The notes: a model not told the origin generated them from the sequence alone. A DNA stretch of 64,000 nucleotides from Paraburkholderia sp. HP33-1 (GCF_021390595.1 NZ_JAJEJR010000002.1:1798001-1862000); one strand, 5' to 3'; shown: positions 28,462 through 36,178, numbered from the stretch's first letter. Translations and numbers: made by a program.

Positions 28462-28848
28462 ATGAACCTCAGGGCCCTACAGTGCTTCGTTGTTCTCGCG
28501 GAGGAACTGAACTTCAGCCGTGCAGCGGAGCGGCTGCATATCGCGCAGCCCGCACTGAGCCAGCAGATCCGCTCGCTGGAGGACCGGCTCGGCACGCAAC
28601 TGGTCGATCGCGCGCGACGGCCGCTGATGCTGACCGAGGCGCGTCAAATCCTCGGCTCGCTCGAACAGATGTCGCTCGCCGCGCAGGAGATCGGCGTCGG
28701 CCGGCGCGGCTGGCTCAGCATCGGCTTCACACGATCGTCGATGTCCCGCGTGCTGATCCAGACGCCGGAGCGGCAGCCGTCGATGGTACTCGGGCCGCCG
28801 CCTGAGCTCGTGGTGCGCGCATCGACGGGGCCGCACAGAAGGCGCTAA
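28462..28848 (+). pseudogene. Chimeric remnant: LysR N-terminus fused in frame to LacI C-terminus
   Basis: The 128-codon frame starts like the LysR at 30173 (LRALQCFVVLAEELNFSRAA). It lacks eight residues (GHYLCTEA of the intact copy), lost between two ACCGAGGC direct repeats. After about residue 97 it switches to the last 31 residues of the LacI protein encoded at 18694 (LIQTPERQPSMVLG onward). The LacI-derived part, 28754-28869, aligns without gaps to 19616-19731, including 21 bases beyond the stop, with about 9 differences in 116. The junction shares TG. No effector domain remains, so it is a non-functional deletion product, or at most a bare DNA-binding domain. Confidence 0.88.
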
Positions 28849-29018
28849 AGCGCGAGGCGTTCGGTCGCCATTCGTGTGACGACGTCAAACGCCTTCTGCG
28901 TCGCGACCATATCAGCGTTGCCAGCCGCAGCCGACAGGTTGACGCGATCGAGATACATGATGAAAGAGATCGCGGACATGAGCGCGAGAACCACCCGGCT
29001 GACTTGAGTCGCAGCATC
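28845..29018 (-). pseudogene. Remnant: MFS N-terminus joined to the C-terminus of an unrecognised gene
   Basis: On the minus strand an open frame encodes an MFS-like first helix (SRVVLALMSAISFIMYLDRV, then NLSAAAG). It runs straight into an unrelated tail ending VVTRMATERLAL and a stop at 28845. A strong ribosome site and ATG (29017) exist, but that ATG is one base out of frame, as if a G had been lost after it. The tail's last codons (ATERLAL, stop) also appear just after the LacI gene at 19711-19731, so an unknown gene once ended convergently to both LacI copies. The rest of the gap up to 29241 shows no gene. Confidence 0.7.
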
Positions 29019-29241
29019 GTCTCCTCCGGATTGTCGCGAGAGCCCGCGCCGATGCTCCGACGCTCGCGTCCGCTATGACTTGTTTTGTGCGCACATTATC
29101 AGAACCCCGACGATAGTTGACCAATGAGTTGTTTGGATGCAGCGATCACTGAGGGGCATCACTTTCATCCTTCGCCCATAGCCAAACGTTGTCTGTCAGG
29201 TATAGCTTTGGGGCTCCTTTTGTTGGCTTCAGGAGCCATTC

Positions 29242-29724
29242 ATGCCAAAGCGCCACCACCACGCGAATGTGGACGACGCCTATGTTCCTAACTTTATTCA
29301 CAACCATCGTGCCACTGCGCAGGCTATCCAGCGCAAATATGGAGTACCAGCCGGTGTGGTCCTGGCACAATCCGCGCTGGAAAGTAACTGGGGAAGAACT
29401 GTGAAAGGCAACGCATACTTTGGTATCAAAGGCCGCTCCCCGAACGGACAAAGTACAACGTTTAGTACGCACGAAACCGTGAACGGTGTATCCGTCGCGA
29501 CGACTGACACGTTCAGGGCGTATAGCAGCTATGCCGATGCCGCGGACGACTACGCCAATATGCTCAAACACAGCGCGCGTTTCCGTTCCGCATTCATGCA
29601 CATTGACAGCATCGGATTTGCGACTGAAATAGCTCGCAACCACTACGCAACCGACCCGCAGTACGGCGCAAAATTGATCAGCATCATTCACTCACGCCAT
29701 CTCGATCATTATGATGTTCGGTAA
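29242..29724 (+). CDS. GH73 glucosaminidase-domain protein (putative antibacterial effector)
   Basis: A 160-residue protein made almost wholly of a glucosaminidase domain like the C-terminal half of FlgJ. The catalytic Glu47 lies in VVLAQSALESNWGRT, followed by the family motif KGNAYFGIKGR. The later YSSYADAADDYANML holds the second conserved acidic/tyrosine region. Such enzymes cut the glycan chain of peptidoglycan. It has no signal peptide and no flagellar partner domain. The ribosome site AGGAG is ideal. The next gene overlaps it by 14 bases and encodes an exported protein, the arrangement of type VI secretion effector-immunity pairs. A phage endolysin is the main alternative. Confidence 0.8.
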   Translation: MPKRHHHANVDDAYVPNFIHNHRATAQAIQRKYGVPAGVVLAQSALESNWGRTVKGNAYFGIKGRSPNGQSTTFSTHETVNGVSVATTDTFRAYSSYADAADDYANMLKHSARFRSAFMHIDSIGFATEIARNHYATDPQYGAKLISIIHSRHLDHYDVR

Positions 29725-30079
29725 AACAGGCAGAACCGTGAGGACACGATTGGTGACCTTTGCGCTGCTCCTCGCCAACGCGCACGCAATGGCATCAGGG
29801 CAAGCAATCGCCACAGCGGATCAGGCAGCCGACAGGGCAGCGGAAGTGACCCAAAGCCACCATCTATCCTCCGACCGAACTCAATGCCTGCTATTCGACG
29901 TCTCAGACGAGAAGCGCCATTTCATGGTCGGCGTTCACGAGAAACATACGCCCGAATGCGGTGGCGATCCGGCCACGGCGCCGGTGCTGTTCTTTCTGAA
30001 GATTCGCAAGCGGGATGGCTACGTCACCACCAATCAACGTGACGGGGAACATTTCGCCCCGCTGCCACCGAAACCATGA
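29711..30079 (+). CDS. Small exported protein, putative immunity partner of the GH73 effector
   Basis: A 122-residue protein with an N-terminal signal (basic start, then LVTFALLLANAHAMA) and a mature part of about 95 residues with two cysteines (TQCLLF and ECGGD) that could form a disulfide. The family is not recognised. The gene overlaps the GH73 gene by 14 bases and has no strong ribosome site of its own, so translation is probably coupled; a GTG at 29738 is another possible start. A periplasmic protein made with a peptidoglycan hydrolase fits an inhibitor that protects the producer's own wall. Confidence 0.6.
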   Translation: MMFGKTGRTVRTRLVTFALLLANAHAMASGQAIATADQAADRAAEVTQSHHLSSDRTQCLLFDVSDEKRHFMVGVHEKHTPECGGDPATAPVLFFLKIRKRDGYVTTNQRDGEHFAPLPPKP

Positions 30080-30085
30080 TCCCGG

Positions 30086-30107
30086 ACCCGCCACCACCAT
30101 GGCGGGT
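30086..30107 (+). terminator. Hairpin after the effector/partner pair
   Basis: An 8-bp stem (ACCCGCCA, 30086-30093, with TGGCGGGT, 30100-30107) and a 6-base loop lies just after the stop codon of the exported partner. The following bases TCGTCCTGTATT have few T residues in a row, so termination is probable rather than certain. Confidence 0.5.
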
Positions 30108-30172
30108 TCGTCCTGTATTACCGCCCTCCCCCCACGGGTTATGCTCGCTCTTCCGCAGCCAGGAACACCGAC

Positions 30173-31060
30173 ATGAACCTAAGGGCCCTACAGTGCTTCG
30201 TCATTCTCGCGGAGGAACTGAACTTCAGCCGCGCCGCAGAGCGGCTGCATATCGCGCAACCCGCGCTGAGCCAACAGATCCGCTCGCTGGAGGAACGGCT
30301 CGGCACGCAACTGGTCGACCGCGCTCGACGGCCGCTAATGCTGACCGAGGCCGGCCATTATCTTTGCACCGAGGCACGTCAGATCCTCGGCTCGCTCGAA
30401 CAGATGACGGTCGCCGCGCAGGAGATCGGCGTCGGCCGGCGTGGCTGGCTCAGCATCGGCTTCACGCGATCGTCGATGTACAGCGTGCTGCCGCCCGCGT
30501 TGAAGAAGTTCCATAAGGCCTATCCCCAGGTCGAACTGAAGCTGTTCGAAATGCTGACCGAAGAGCAGACCGATGCGTTGCGCGACATGCGCATCCATAT
30601 CGGCATTGGCCGGCAACCGGTGACCGTGGAAGGCTGCACGTCGCTCACGCTGCTGCGCGAGCGCGTCGTCGTCGCGCTCGAAGCGGGTCATCCACTCGCC
30701 GCACGCAAGACCCTGCGCATTGCCGATCTCGCCGATACGCCATTGATTCTGTATCCCAGGCATCAGAACGCGCAGTTCAAACACTCGGTCCAATCGCTCT
30801 ATCGCGATGCCGGCGTGACGCCGATGATCGCCCACGAGGCTTACGAAATTCAGACGGCCATCGCGCTCGTCGCGGCGGGTCTCGGCGTCACGATCGTCGG
30901 CGAATCGGTGGCGCGGCACGGCCGCGCCGACGTCGTGTTTCGCCATCTGTCCGGGCCGGGCTCGTCGTATCGCACGACGCTCGCCGCCACCTTCCGCACC
31001 GACGACGCCTCGCCGCATCTGCGCGCTTTCCTCGACTGCCTGCCGCCGCCGATCGACTAG
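30173..31060 (+). CDS. LysR-family transcriptional regulator (CatR/BenM-like)
   Basis: A 295-residue LysR protein with the DNA-binding domain at residues 1-60 (FSRAAERLHIAQPALSQQIR) and a full effector domain. The N-terminal type is that of regulators of aromatic and dicarboxylate degradation. The 5' part and about 40 bp of leader are duplicated, about 90% alike, in the scar at 28423-28755. It precedes, in the same direction, an operon of an MFS transporter, a LigJ-like hydratase and an RraA-like protein. A dyad right behind its stop codon is the likely binding site. Confidence 0.9.
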   Translation: MNLRALQCFVILAEELNFSRAAERLHIAQPALSQQIRSLEERLGTQLVDRARRPLMLTEAGHYLCTEARQILGSLEQMTVAAQEIGVGRRGWLSIGFTRSSMYSVLPPALKKFHKAYPQVELKLFEMLTEEQTDALRDMRIHIGIGRQPVTVEGCTSLTLLRERVVVALEAGHPLAARKTLRIADLADTPLILYPRHQNAQFKHSVQSLYRDAGVTPMIAHEAYEIQTAIALVAAGLGVTIVGESVARHGRADVVFRHLSGPGSSYRTTLAATFRTDDASPHLRAFLDCLPPPID

Positions 31061-31063
31061 CGC

Positions 31064-31081
31064 TATAAGAAAAACCTTATA
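31064..31081. promoter_or_regulatory. Candidate LysR binding site before the MFS/LigJ-like operon
   Basis: TATAAG and CTTATA arms flank a 6-base spacer, an 18-bp dyad that also satisfies the LysR T-N11-A rule. It starts three bases after the LysR stop codon and about 125 bp before the MFS start. A further CATAAG half-site follows at about 31086. Confidence 0.5.
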
Positions 31082-31204
31082 CAAGCATAAGCAAGCGGTC
31101 TTGGACTCCTCGTCCGTGCGTTCCTATCATTGACTGGCCGCTGCACCAGGCGCACATACGACAAAACGCAATGACGGCACGCCCGTCGCTGCATGGAGAC
31201 ATGC

Positions 31205-32527
31205 ATGACCGCATTCGACGAAGCCACGACGATGCGCAAAGTGTACGGGCGCCTGATGCCCATGCTCTTCGCGATGATGTTCATCAACTATCTGGACCGG
31301 ATCAATATCGGCTTCGCCGCGCTCGATATGAACAAGCAGCTGGGCTTCAGTCCAGCGGTATTCGGTTTCGCCGGTAGCATTTTCTTCGTCGGCTACATGC
31401 TGCTCGAAGTACCGAGTAACCTGATCTTGCATCGTGTCGGCGCCCGCGTGTGGATCGCGCGCATTCTGCTGACGTGGGGCGCGGTCGCCGCAGCCACCGC
31501 CTTCGTGTTCAACGATACGAGCTTCTACGTGCTGCGCTTTCTGCTCGGCGTGATGGAAGCGGGCTTTCTGCCCGGCATTGCCGTTTATCTGACGAAATGG
31601 TTTCCGGTGCGCTACCGGGCGCGCGCGGTCGGCGGCTATATCGTCGCCGGCTCGTTTTCCGCGGTGCTCGGCGGTCCGATCTCGACCGCGCTGATGACCT
31701 ACGCCAACGGCATTCTCGGCCTCGCCGGCTGGCAATGGATGTTCATCCTCGAAGGCATACCCGCGATGCTGCTGGGTCTGCTGACGCTGCGCATCCTGAC
31801 CGAGCGCCCGGCCGACGCAAACTGGCTCACCCCGGACGAAAAGCACTGGCTCGAATCGACGCTCGCCGCCGAGCGCGAAGCCGTCGGCGGCAGCCGGCAT
31901 GTCCCGCTGCTGCGCGTCGCGAGCGATATCCGCGTCTGGAGTCTCGCCTGTCTGTTCGGTTGCGCGCTAGTCGGCATTTATGGCCTCTTTCTGTGGCTGC
32001 CGCAAATCGTCAAAAGCCTCGGCGAGTTGAGCAATATCGAGGTCGGTTTTCTGTCGGCCGCGCCGCCGCTGCTCGGCGTGCTCGGCACCTTCCTGATCAG
32101 CCGCAGTTCCGACCGCTCCGGCGACCGCAAGAAGCACCTCGCTTTCGTGTACGGCATGAGCGCGCTCGCCATTGCCGGCAGCGCGTACGCACCGAGTCCG
32201 GTCATCGCCTATCTGCTGCTGTGCGTGACAGGTCTCTTCATCTATGCGGGCAATCCGCTGTTCTGGAGTCTCGCATCGTCGTTCAGGACCGGCGCGGCCG
32301 GCGCCGCGACCATCGCTCTGATCAACACGATCGCGCAGTTCGGCGGACTCGTCGGGCCGTGGAGCATCGGGCTCGTGCGCAACGCGACCGGCAACTTCAA
32401 GCTCGCGTTGCTGACGATCGCCGCGTTCCTCGTCATCGCCACGATCATCGCGCTCGTGATGCGCGTGACGCCCGCCGAAGACGAAACCGCCGGCCTCGCG
32501 ACCGGCGATGCCGCGCCGCCAGCCTGA
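31205..32527 (+). CDS. MFS transporter, anion:cation symporter (ACS) family
   Basis: A 440-residue transporter from ATG 31205, chosen because GGAG lies six bases upstream; an in-frame ATG at 31193 lacks a site. Helix 1 holds FINYLDRINIGFAALDMNKQ, the ACS signature, and helix 2 GYMLLEVPSNLILHRVGARV. It has 12 predicted helices. Given the next two genes, a carboxylated substrate related to oxalomesaconate or an aromatic-acid intermediate is likely. Confidence 0.86.
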   Translation: MTAFDEATTMRKVYGRLMPMLFAMMFINYLDRINIGFAALDMNKQLGFSPAVFGFAGSIFFVGYMLLEVPSNLILHRVGARVWIARILLTWGAVAAATAFVFNDTSFYVLRFLLGVMEAGFLPGIAVYLTKWFPVRYRARAVGGYIVAGSFSAVLGGPISTALMTYANGILGLAGWQWMFILEGIPAMLLGLLTLRILTERPADANWLTPDEKHWLESTLAAEREAVGGSRHVPLLRVASDIRVWSLACLFGCALVGIYGLFLWLPQIVKSLGELSNIEVGFLSAAPPLLGVLGTFLISRSSDRSGDRKKHLAFVYGMSALAIAGSAYAPSPVIAYLLLCVTGLFIYAGNPLFWSLASSFRTGAAGAATIALINTIAQFGGLVGPWSIGLVRNATGNFKLALLTIAAFLVIATIIALVMRVTPAEDETAGLATGDAAPPA

Positions 32528-32577
32528 GCCTGCCCCATCGCTAGAAACGCATGTCATCGCAGAGGATCGACGCACCC

Positions 32578-33618
32578 ATGATTATCGATTGCCACGGTCA
32601 TTACACGACCTCTCCGGCGCAGCACGAAGCGTGGCGAAAGCAGCAGATCGCCGCGCTGCGGGACGGCCTTACACCACCGCCGCGGCCTTTCATCAGCGAC
32701 GACGAGATTCGCGACAGCATCGAAAACGGCCAATTGCGCGTGCAGCGCGAGCGCGGCACCGATCTGACGATCTTCTCGCCACGCGCGGCCGGCATGGGCC
32801 ATCATCTCGCCGGCGCCGAAGCGAACGCGCAATGGTCGAGCGAATGCAACGACCTCGTGCATCGCGTGTGCGAGCTGTTTCCGCACAACTTCGTCGGTGT
32901 GTGCCAGTTACCGCAAGCGCCCGGCGTGGCGCCCGCCAATTCCATCGGCGAATTGCGGCGCTGTGTCGAGGAGCTCGGTTTTGTCGGCTGCAATCTGAAT
33001 CCTGATCCGTCCGGCGGGCACTGGAGCGGCTTACCGCTCACGGATCGCAGCTGGTATCCGCTGTATGAAGCGATGGTCGACCTCGACGTACCGGCCATGA
33101 TTCACGTGTCGTCGTCGTGCAATCCGAACTTTCATGCGACCGGCGCGCATTACATCAATGGCGACACGTCCGCCTTCATGCAGCTGTTGCAGGGCGATCT
33201 GTTCGCCGACTTCCCGACCCTGCGCTTCATCATTCCACACGGCGGCGGCGCCGTGCCGTATCACTGGGGACGTTATCGCGGCCTCGCGCAGGACATGAAG
33301 AGGCGGCTGCTCGAAGAGCATCTGCTGAAGAACGTGTACTTCGATACCTGCGTCTATCACCAGCCCGGCGCCGAACTGCTCGCGAAGGTCATTCCGGTCG
33401 GGAACATTCTGTTCGCGTCGGAGACGATCGGCGCGGTGCAAGGCATCGATCCGCGCACCGGCCATTACTACGACGACACGCGCCGCTACATCGATGCGAT
33501 CGAATGGCTCAGCGACGCGGATCGCCAACGCATCTACGAAGACAATGCGCGCAGCGTCTATGCACGGTTGCCGCGTCAACTCGATCGACAATTCGCCGTA
33601 CGAGGAGCCACCGTATGA
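32578..33618 (+). CDS. LigJ-like amidohydrolase (4-oxalomesaconate hydratase family)
   Basis: A 346-residue amidohydrolase-fold protein from ATG 32578; the family start MIIDCHGHYTT fits this codon better than ATG 32551. Metal-binding histidines are visible in DCHGHY, in MIHVSSSC and in [17 protein letters not shown]. It is clearly paralogous to the ligJ gene at 53.6 kb (shared [11 protein letters not shown] and [10 protein letters not shown]), so it probably hydrates 4-oxalomesaconate or a close analogue. Its stop overlaps the next start by four bases (ATGA). Confidence 0.8.
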   Translation: MIIDCHGHYTTSPAQHEAWRKQQIAALRDGLTPPPRPFISDDEIRDSIENGQLRVQRERGTDLTIFSPRAAGMGHHLAGAEANAQWSSECNDLVHRVCELFPHNFVGVCQLPQAPGVAPANSIGELRRCVEELGFVGCNLNPDPSGGHWSGLPLTDRSWYPLYEAMVDLDVPAMIHVSSSCNPNFHATGAHYINGDTSAFMQLLQGDLFADFPTLRFIIPHGGGAVPYHWGRYRGLAQDMKRRLLEEHLLKNVYFDTCVYHQPGAELLAKVIPVGNILFASETIGAVQGIDPRTGHYYDDTRRYIDAIEWLSDADRQRIYEDNARSVYARLPRQLDRQFAVRGATV

Positions 33619-34286
33619 ACCCAGTGGGATGGCGTGAATTTCCGTGTGCGCCGCAGGCGAGTCCAGCTACGCTCGACGCCTTGCGCGAACTCGCGGTGTC
33701 GCTGCTCAGCGACAACATGGCGCGCGCGAGCGGCGCGATTGGCTTACGGCCGTATCATCGGCCGAAGCCGTTGGCCGGCACCGCATTGACGATCCATACC
33801 CGCCCCGGCGACAATCTCGCGATTCATCGCGCGTTCGAATTCTGCCGCCCCGGCGACGTGCTCGTGATCGATGGCGCGGGCGACCTCACGCAGGCGCTGA
33901 TGGGCGAGATCATGGCGACGTATGCGGAAAGCCTTGGCGTGCGCGGTCTCGTGATCGACGGTGCGATTCGCGACGTCGGCGCGCTGCGGCAGCACGATTT
34001 TCCGGTGTATGCGCGCGGCGTCACGCATCGCGGCCCGTACAAGAACGGTCCCGGCGAAATCAACGTGCCGGTCACGGTGGGCGGCATGGTCGTGAATCCG
34101 GGCGATATCATCGTCGGCGATGAAGACGGTCTGCTCGCCATTGCGCCGGCCGACGTCGACGCGGTCATCGAAGGCGCGCGACGTCAGCAAGCCAAAGAAG
34201 CGGCGGCGCTCGCGTCGATTGCCAACGGCACGTTCGAGCGCGGCTGGGTCAACATGCAACGCGACCGGATGATGAACGGCTCATGA
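33615..34286 (+). CDS. RraA/LigK-like protein (class II HMG/CHA aldolase fold)
   Basis: A 223-residue member of the RraA-like superfamily, which contains 4-carboxy-4-hydroxy-2-oxoadipate aldolases and the RNase E inhibitor RraA. The basic/acidic pair Arg119-Asp120 in VIDGAIRDVGAL is present. The residue 21 positions earlier, Asp98 in the LigK at 52.9 kb, is Glu98 here (LMGEIMATYAE). Coupling to the LigJ-like gene by a 4-bp overlap implies it acts on the hydratase product, so a divergent aldolase or decarboxylase is plausible. Confidence 0.75.
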   Translation: MNPVGWREFPCAPQASPATLDALRELAVSLLSDNMARASGAIGLRPYHRPKPLAGTALTIHTRPGDNLAIHRAFEFCRPGDVLVIDGAGDLTQALMGEIMATYAESLGVRGLVIDGAIRDVGALRQHDFPVYARGVTHRGPYKNGPGEINVPVTVGGMVVNPGDIIVGDEDGLLAIAPADVDAVIEGARRQQAKEAAALASIANGTFERGWVNMQRDRMMNGS

Positions 34287-34305
34287 ACCTTCTGCTATCG
34301 GCCCC

Positions 34306-34704
34306 ATGGCGCACTACCTGAACGCTGTAACCCTTCTCGAACTCGCGCGTGCCGCGCAACAGCGCGCCAGCGCACCTTGCGAATGCACGCGCACTCCCCT
34401 CGACGGCTGGCAATCGCAGCCGCTATCGCTGGACGAAACGCTGTTCGAGGAAATCGGCACGCTGATGCCGGAAGACGATCCCGAGCCGACTTTCAGCGAA
34501 TATCTGCCCAATAAAATGAGCTACTGGTCGGCCGATGCGCCGATCGCGCCGCGCTATTTCCCGTACAACCGCTGCGGCGTGTGGCAATGCACGACGTGCG
34601 GGCGACTGTACTTGCGCTACGTCGAAGGTGGTGGGTATTTTGTCGATCGAAGGATTCGCGCGGTGAACGCTGACCTGATAGAAGACGTGCCGCTGTCCGC
34701 ATGA
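34306..34704 (+). CDS. Small cysteine-rich protein with a zinc-ribbon-like motif
   Basis: A 132-residue soluble protein of unknown function. Cysteines occur as CEC (residues about 25-27) and as CGVWQCTTCGRLY (about 89-101), which resembles a zinc ribbon. The N-terminal half is acidic (GTLMPEDDPEPTF). It follows the RraA-like gene by 19 bp on the same strand and may be co-transcribed, but nothing links it to that pathway. Confidence 0.6.
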   Translation: MAHYLNAVTLLELARAAQQRASAPCECTRTPLDGWQSQPLSLDETLFEEIGTLMPEDDPEPTFSEYLPNKMSYWSADAPIAPRYFPYNRCGVWQCTTCGRLYLRYVEGGGYFVDRRIRAVNADLIEDVPLSA

Positions 34705-34726
34705 CGCGGGTTGCCATAGCCGCGGC

Positions 34727-35068
34727 TCATGCGTCGCCCTTGCCGCCCGCGCGCGCGACGCTCAGCAGCTCTCTGACGCGGCGCGCGAGCTTCGACAGCA
34801 CACCGCCCGCTGATTGAGTCCCGGCCTGCTGCCGGTGCGGCATACGCTGCAGATCGTACCAATCGCTATCGAGCGCCCTCGCGTGACCCTCCGCGCTGAA
34901 CGGCCATTCGACCACCACCGCGCGCAAGCGCGCGGCATGCGAGCTCCTGTCCGCACGATCGATATACGCATTGATCTCCGACGCCTCGTGCCGCGCCGCC
35001 TCCTCCGAATCGACGGCAATGAAGTCGTTGAGTCCTTCGATGTGGACGCACCATAACTGTTCGCTCAC
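34727..35068 (-). CDS. Small hypothetical protein
   Basis: Read from GTG 35068, which has GGGAG nine bases upstream, this gives a 113-residue soluble protein starting SEQLWCVHIEGLNDF and ending in a basic, Gly/Ala-rich tail. No family is recognised. It lies 50 bp after the ATP-grasp gene on the same strand and may be the last gene of the exopolysaccharide initiation operon. Confidence 0.5.
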   Translation of the reverse strand: MSEQLWCVHIEGLNDFIAVDSEEAARHEASEINAYIDRADRSSHAARLRAVVVEWPFSAEGHARALDSDWYDLQRMPHRQQAGTQSAGGVLSKLARRVRELLSVARAGGKGDA

Positions 35069-35117
35069 GTCGCGTCTCCCGCTGCCTGTTTCAGCCGCTT
35101 CAACTACCGAGAAAAAC

Positions 35118-36176
35118 TCAACGCACGGACCCAAGCCGTTCCCATTTCAGATCCGAAAAGCACGGGCCCTGCGTCGCCTCGCTGAACTTCACGTCGTTGT
35201 GCCCGCCGTTCCACTCCATCACCTGCACGCGCTCGTTCGCATCGACCGTGACGTCCCAGCCGACACAGCGCGCGAATGGAATCTTCCGGTGCAGCCGCAG
35301 CACCAGGGCGACACATTGCTCGAACTGCGGAATCCTGACGCCGGCAAAGCGCACGCCCGAATCCGGATGCGCCGTGACAGCACCCCAGTTCGCATAACCT
35401 TCGTCGTACAGTTCGCCGGTTTCGAGCTTGACCGCCACACAGATTTGCCGCCGGCTCTGGATGTGCGTATCGTCTGCTCTGCCGAGCCTCAGGTAACAGG
35501 ACCGAAGGGAGATGCAGCCGCTGTCGTCCACCACGGTCGTGAGGCGCAGCGTTGCCACGGGCTTCGAAGCAAATGCGCTGAACAGAGGGTGCTGAACGAT
35601 GAATGCCTGAATCACACCGTTGCCAAGCGCCCGGATGCGCGCGGGATCGAAACTCGCCTTGTCGAAGAAATGGACGCCATTGCCCTGCTTCGAGCCGTCG
35701 AGCTTGAAGATCACGCGCTCGGCATGCTCGAACACGACTTCTTTCAATTCGCGATCGGGGACCACGACGCTTTTGTCCGTGAAGAACAGCCCATTGGCGA
35801 AGTACGCGATATCGGGCAATGCGTCGCCGCCGAAAAGCTGTTGCGAGATCGGCTTCAGGTCCGAGATCTTCCCGTACAAGCCTTTCAACTTCGGCACGAC
35901 GACGATGGCGTAGTAGTTGTCCGGGATCCATCCTTCCTTGAATGTGTCGCAAAACGCGGTGTACACGCGCAGCCACGGCGCGTAGACAGGGTCGCCGAAT
36001 ACATCGCGCGCATAGGCGTCCGCGAGCCGCAGATTCGCCGGGTTGGCCTTGCCGTGTCTGTCTTCGAGCACCTGCAATATCTTTCTCGCCTGTGCGCCGT
36101 GGTCAAGGTGAAACCGGTACAGCGAGACCCGCTTCGCGGAGCGCCTGACTACTTCTTCAACGCCGGATAGCATCAT
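35118..36176 (-). CDS. Sugar-transfer-associated ATP-grasp protein
   Basis: A 352-residue protein matching the ATP-grasp group found beside sugar transferases in capsule and exopolysaccharide clusters. Visible features are the nucleotide-binding strand VIFKLDGSKQGNGVHFF and the late acidic/asparagine metal motif VMEWNGGHND. ATP-grasp enzymes join a carboxylate to an amine or thiol using ATP, so it may add an amino acid or similar group to the polymer or its lipid carrier. Its start lies two bases after the stop of the priming transferase gene, so the two are coupled. Confidence 0.75.
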   Translation of the reverse strand: MMLSGVEEVVRRSAKRVSLYRFHLDHGAQARKILQVLEDRHGKANPANLRLADAYARDVFGDPVYAPWLRVYTAFCDTFKEGWIPDNYYAIVVVPKLKGLYGKISDLKPISQQLFGGDALPDIAYFANGLFFTDKSVVVPDRELKEVVFEHAERVIFKLDGSKQGNGVHFFDKASFDPARIRALGNGVIQAFIVQHPLFSAFASKPVATLRLTTVVDDSGCISLRSCYLRLGRADDTHIQSRRQICVAVKLETGELYDEGYANWGAVTAHPDSGVRFAGVRIPQFEQCVALVLRLHRKIPFARCVGWDVTVDANERVQVMEWNGGHNDVKFSEATQGPCFSDLKWERLGSVR

Positions 36177-36178
36177 GC

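Noticed and set aside
29242..29724. Phage endolysin as the reading of the GH73 gene
   Set aside because: No holin, spanin or other phage gene is near, and the overlapping partner is an exported protein; kept only as an alternative.
28080..31060. Insertion sequence or transposon as the cause of the scar region
   Set aside because: No transposase frame, terminal inverted repeats or target duplication could be found; simple deletions between local genes explain the pieces.
32551..32577. Upstream ATG at 32551 as the start of the LigJ-like gene
   Set aside because: No ribosome site; the family N-terminus and the paralogue at 53.6 kb both fit ATG 32578.
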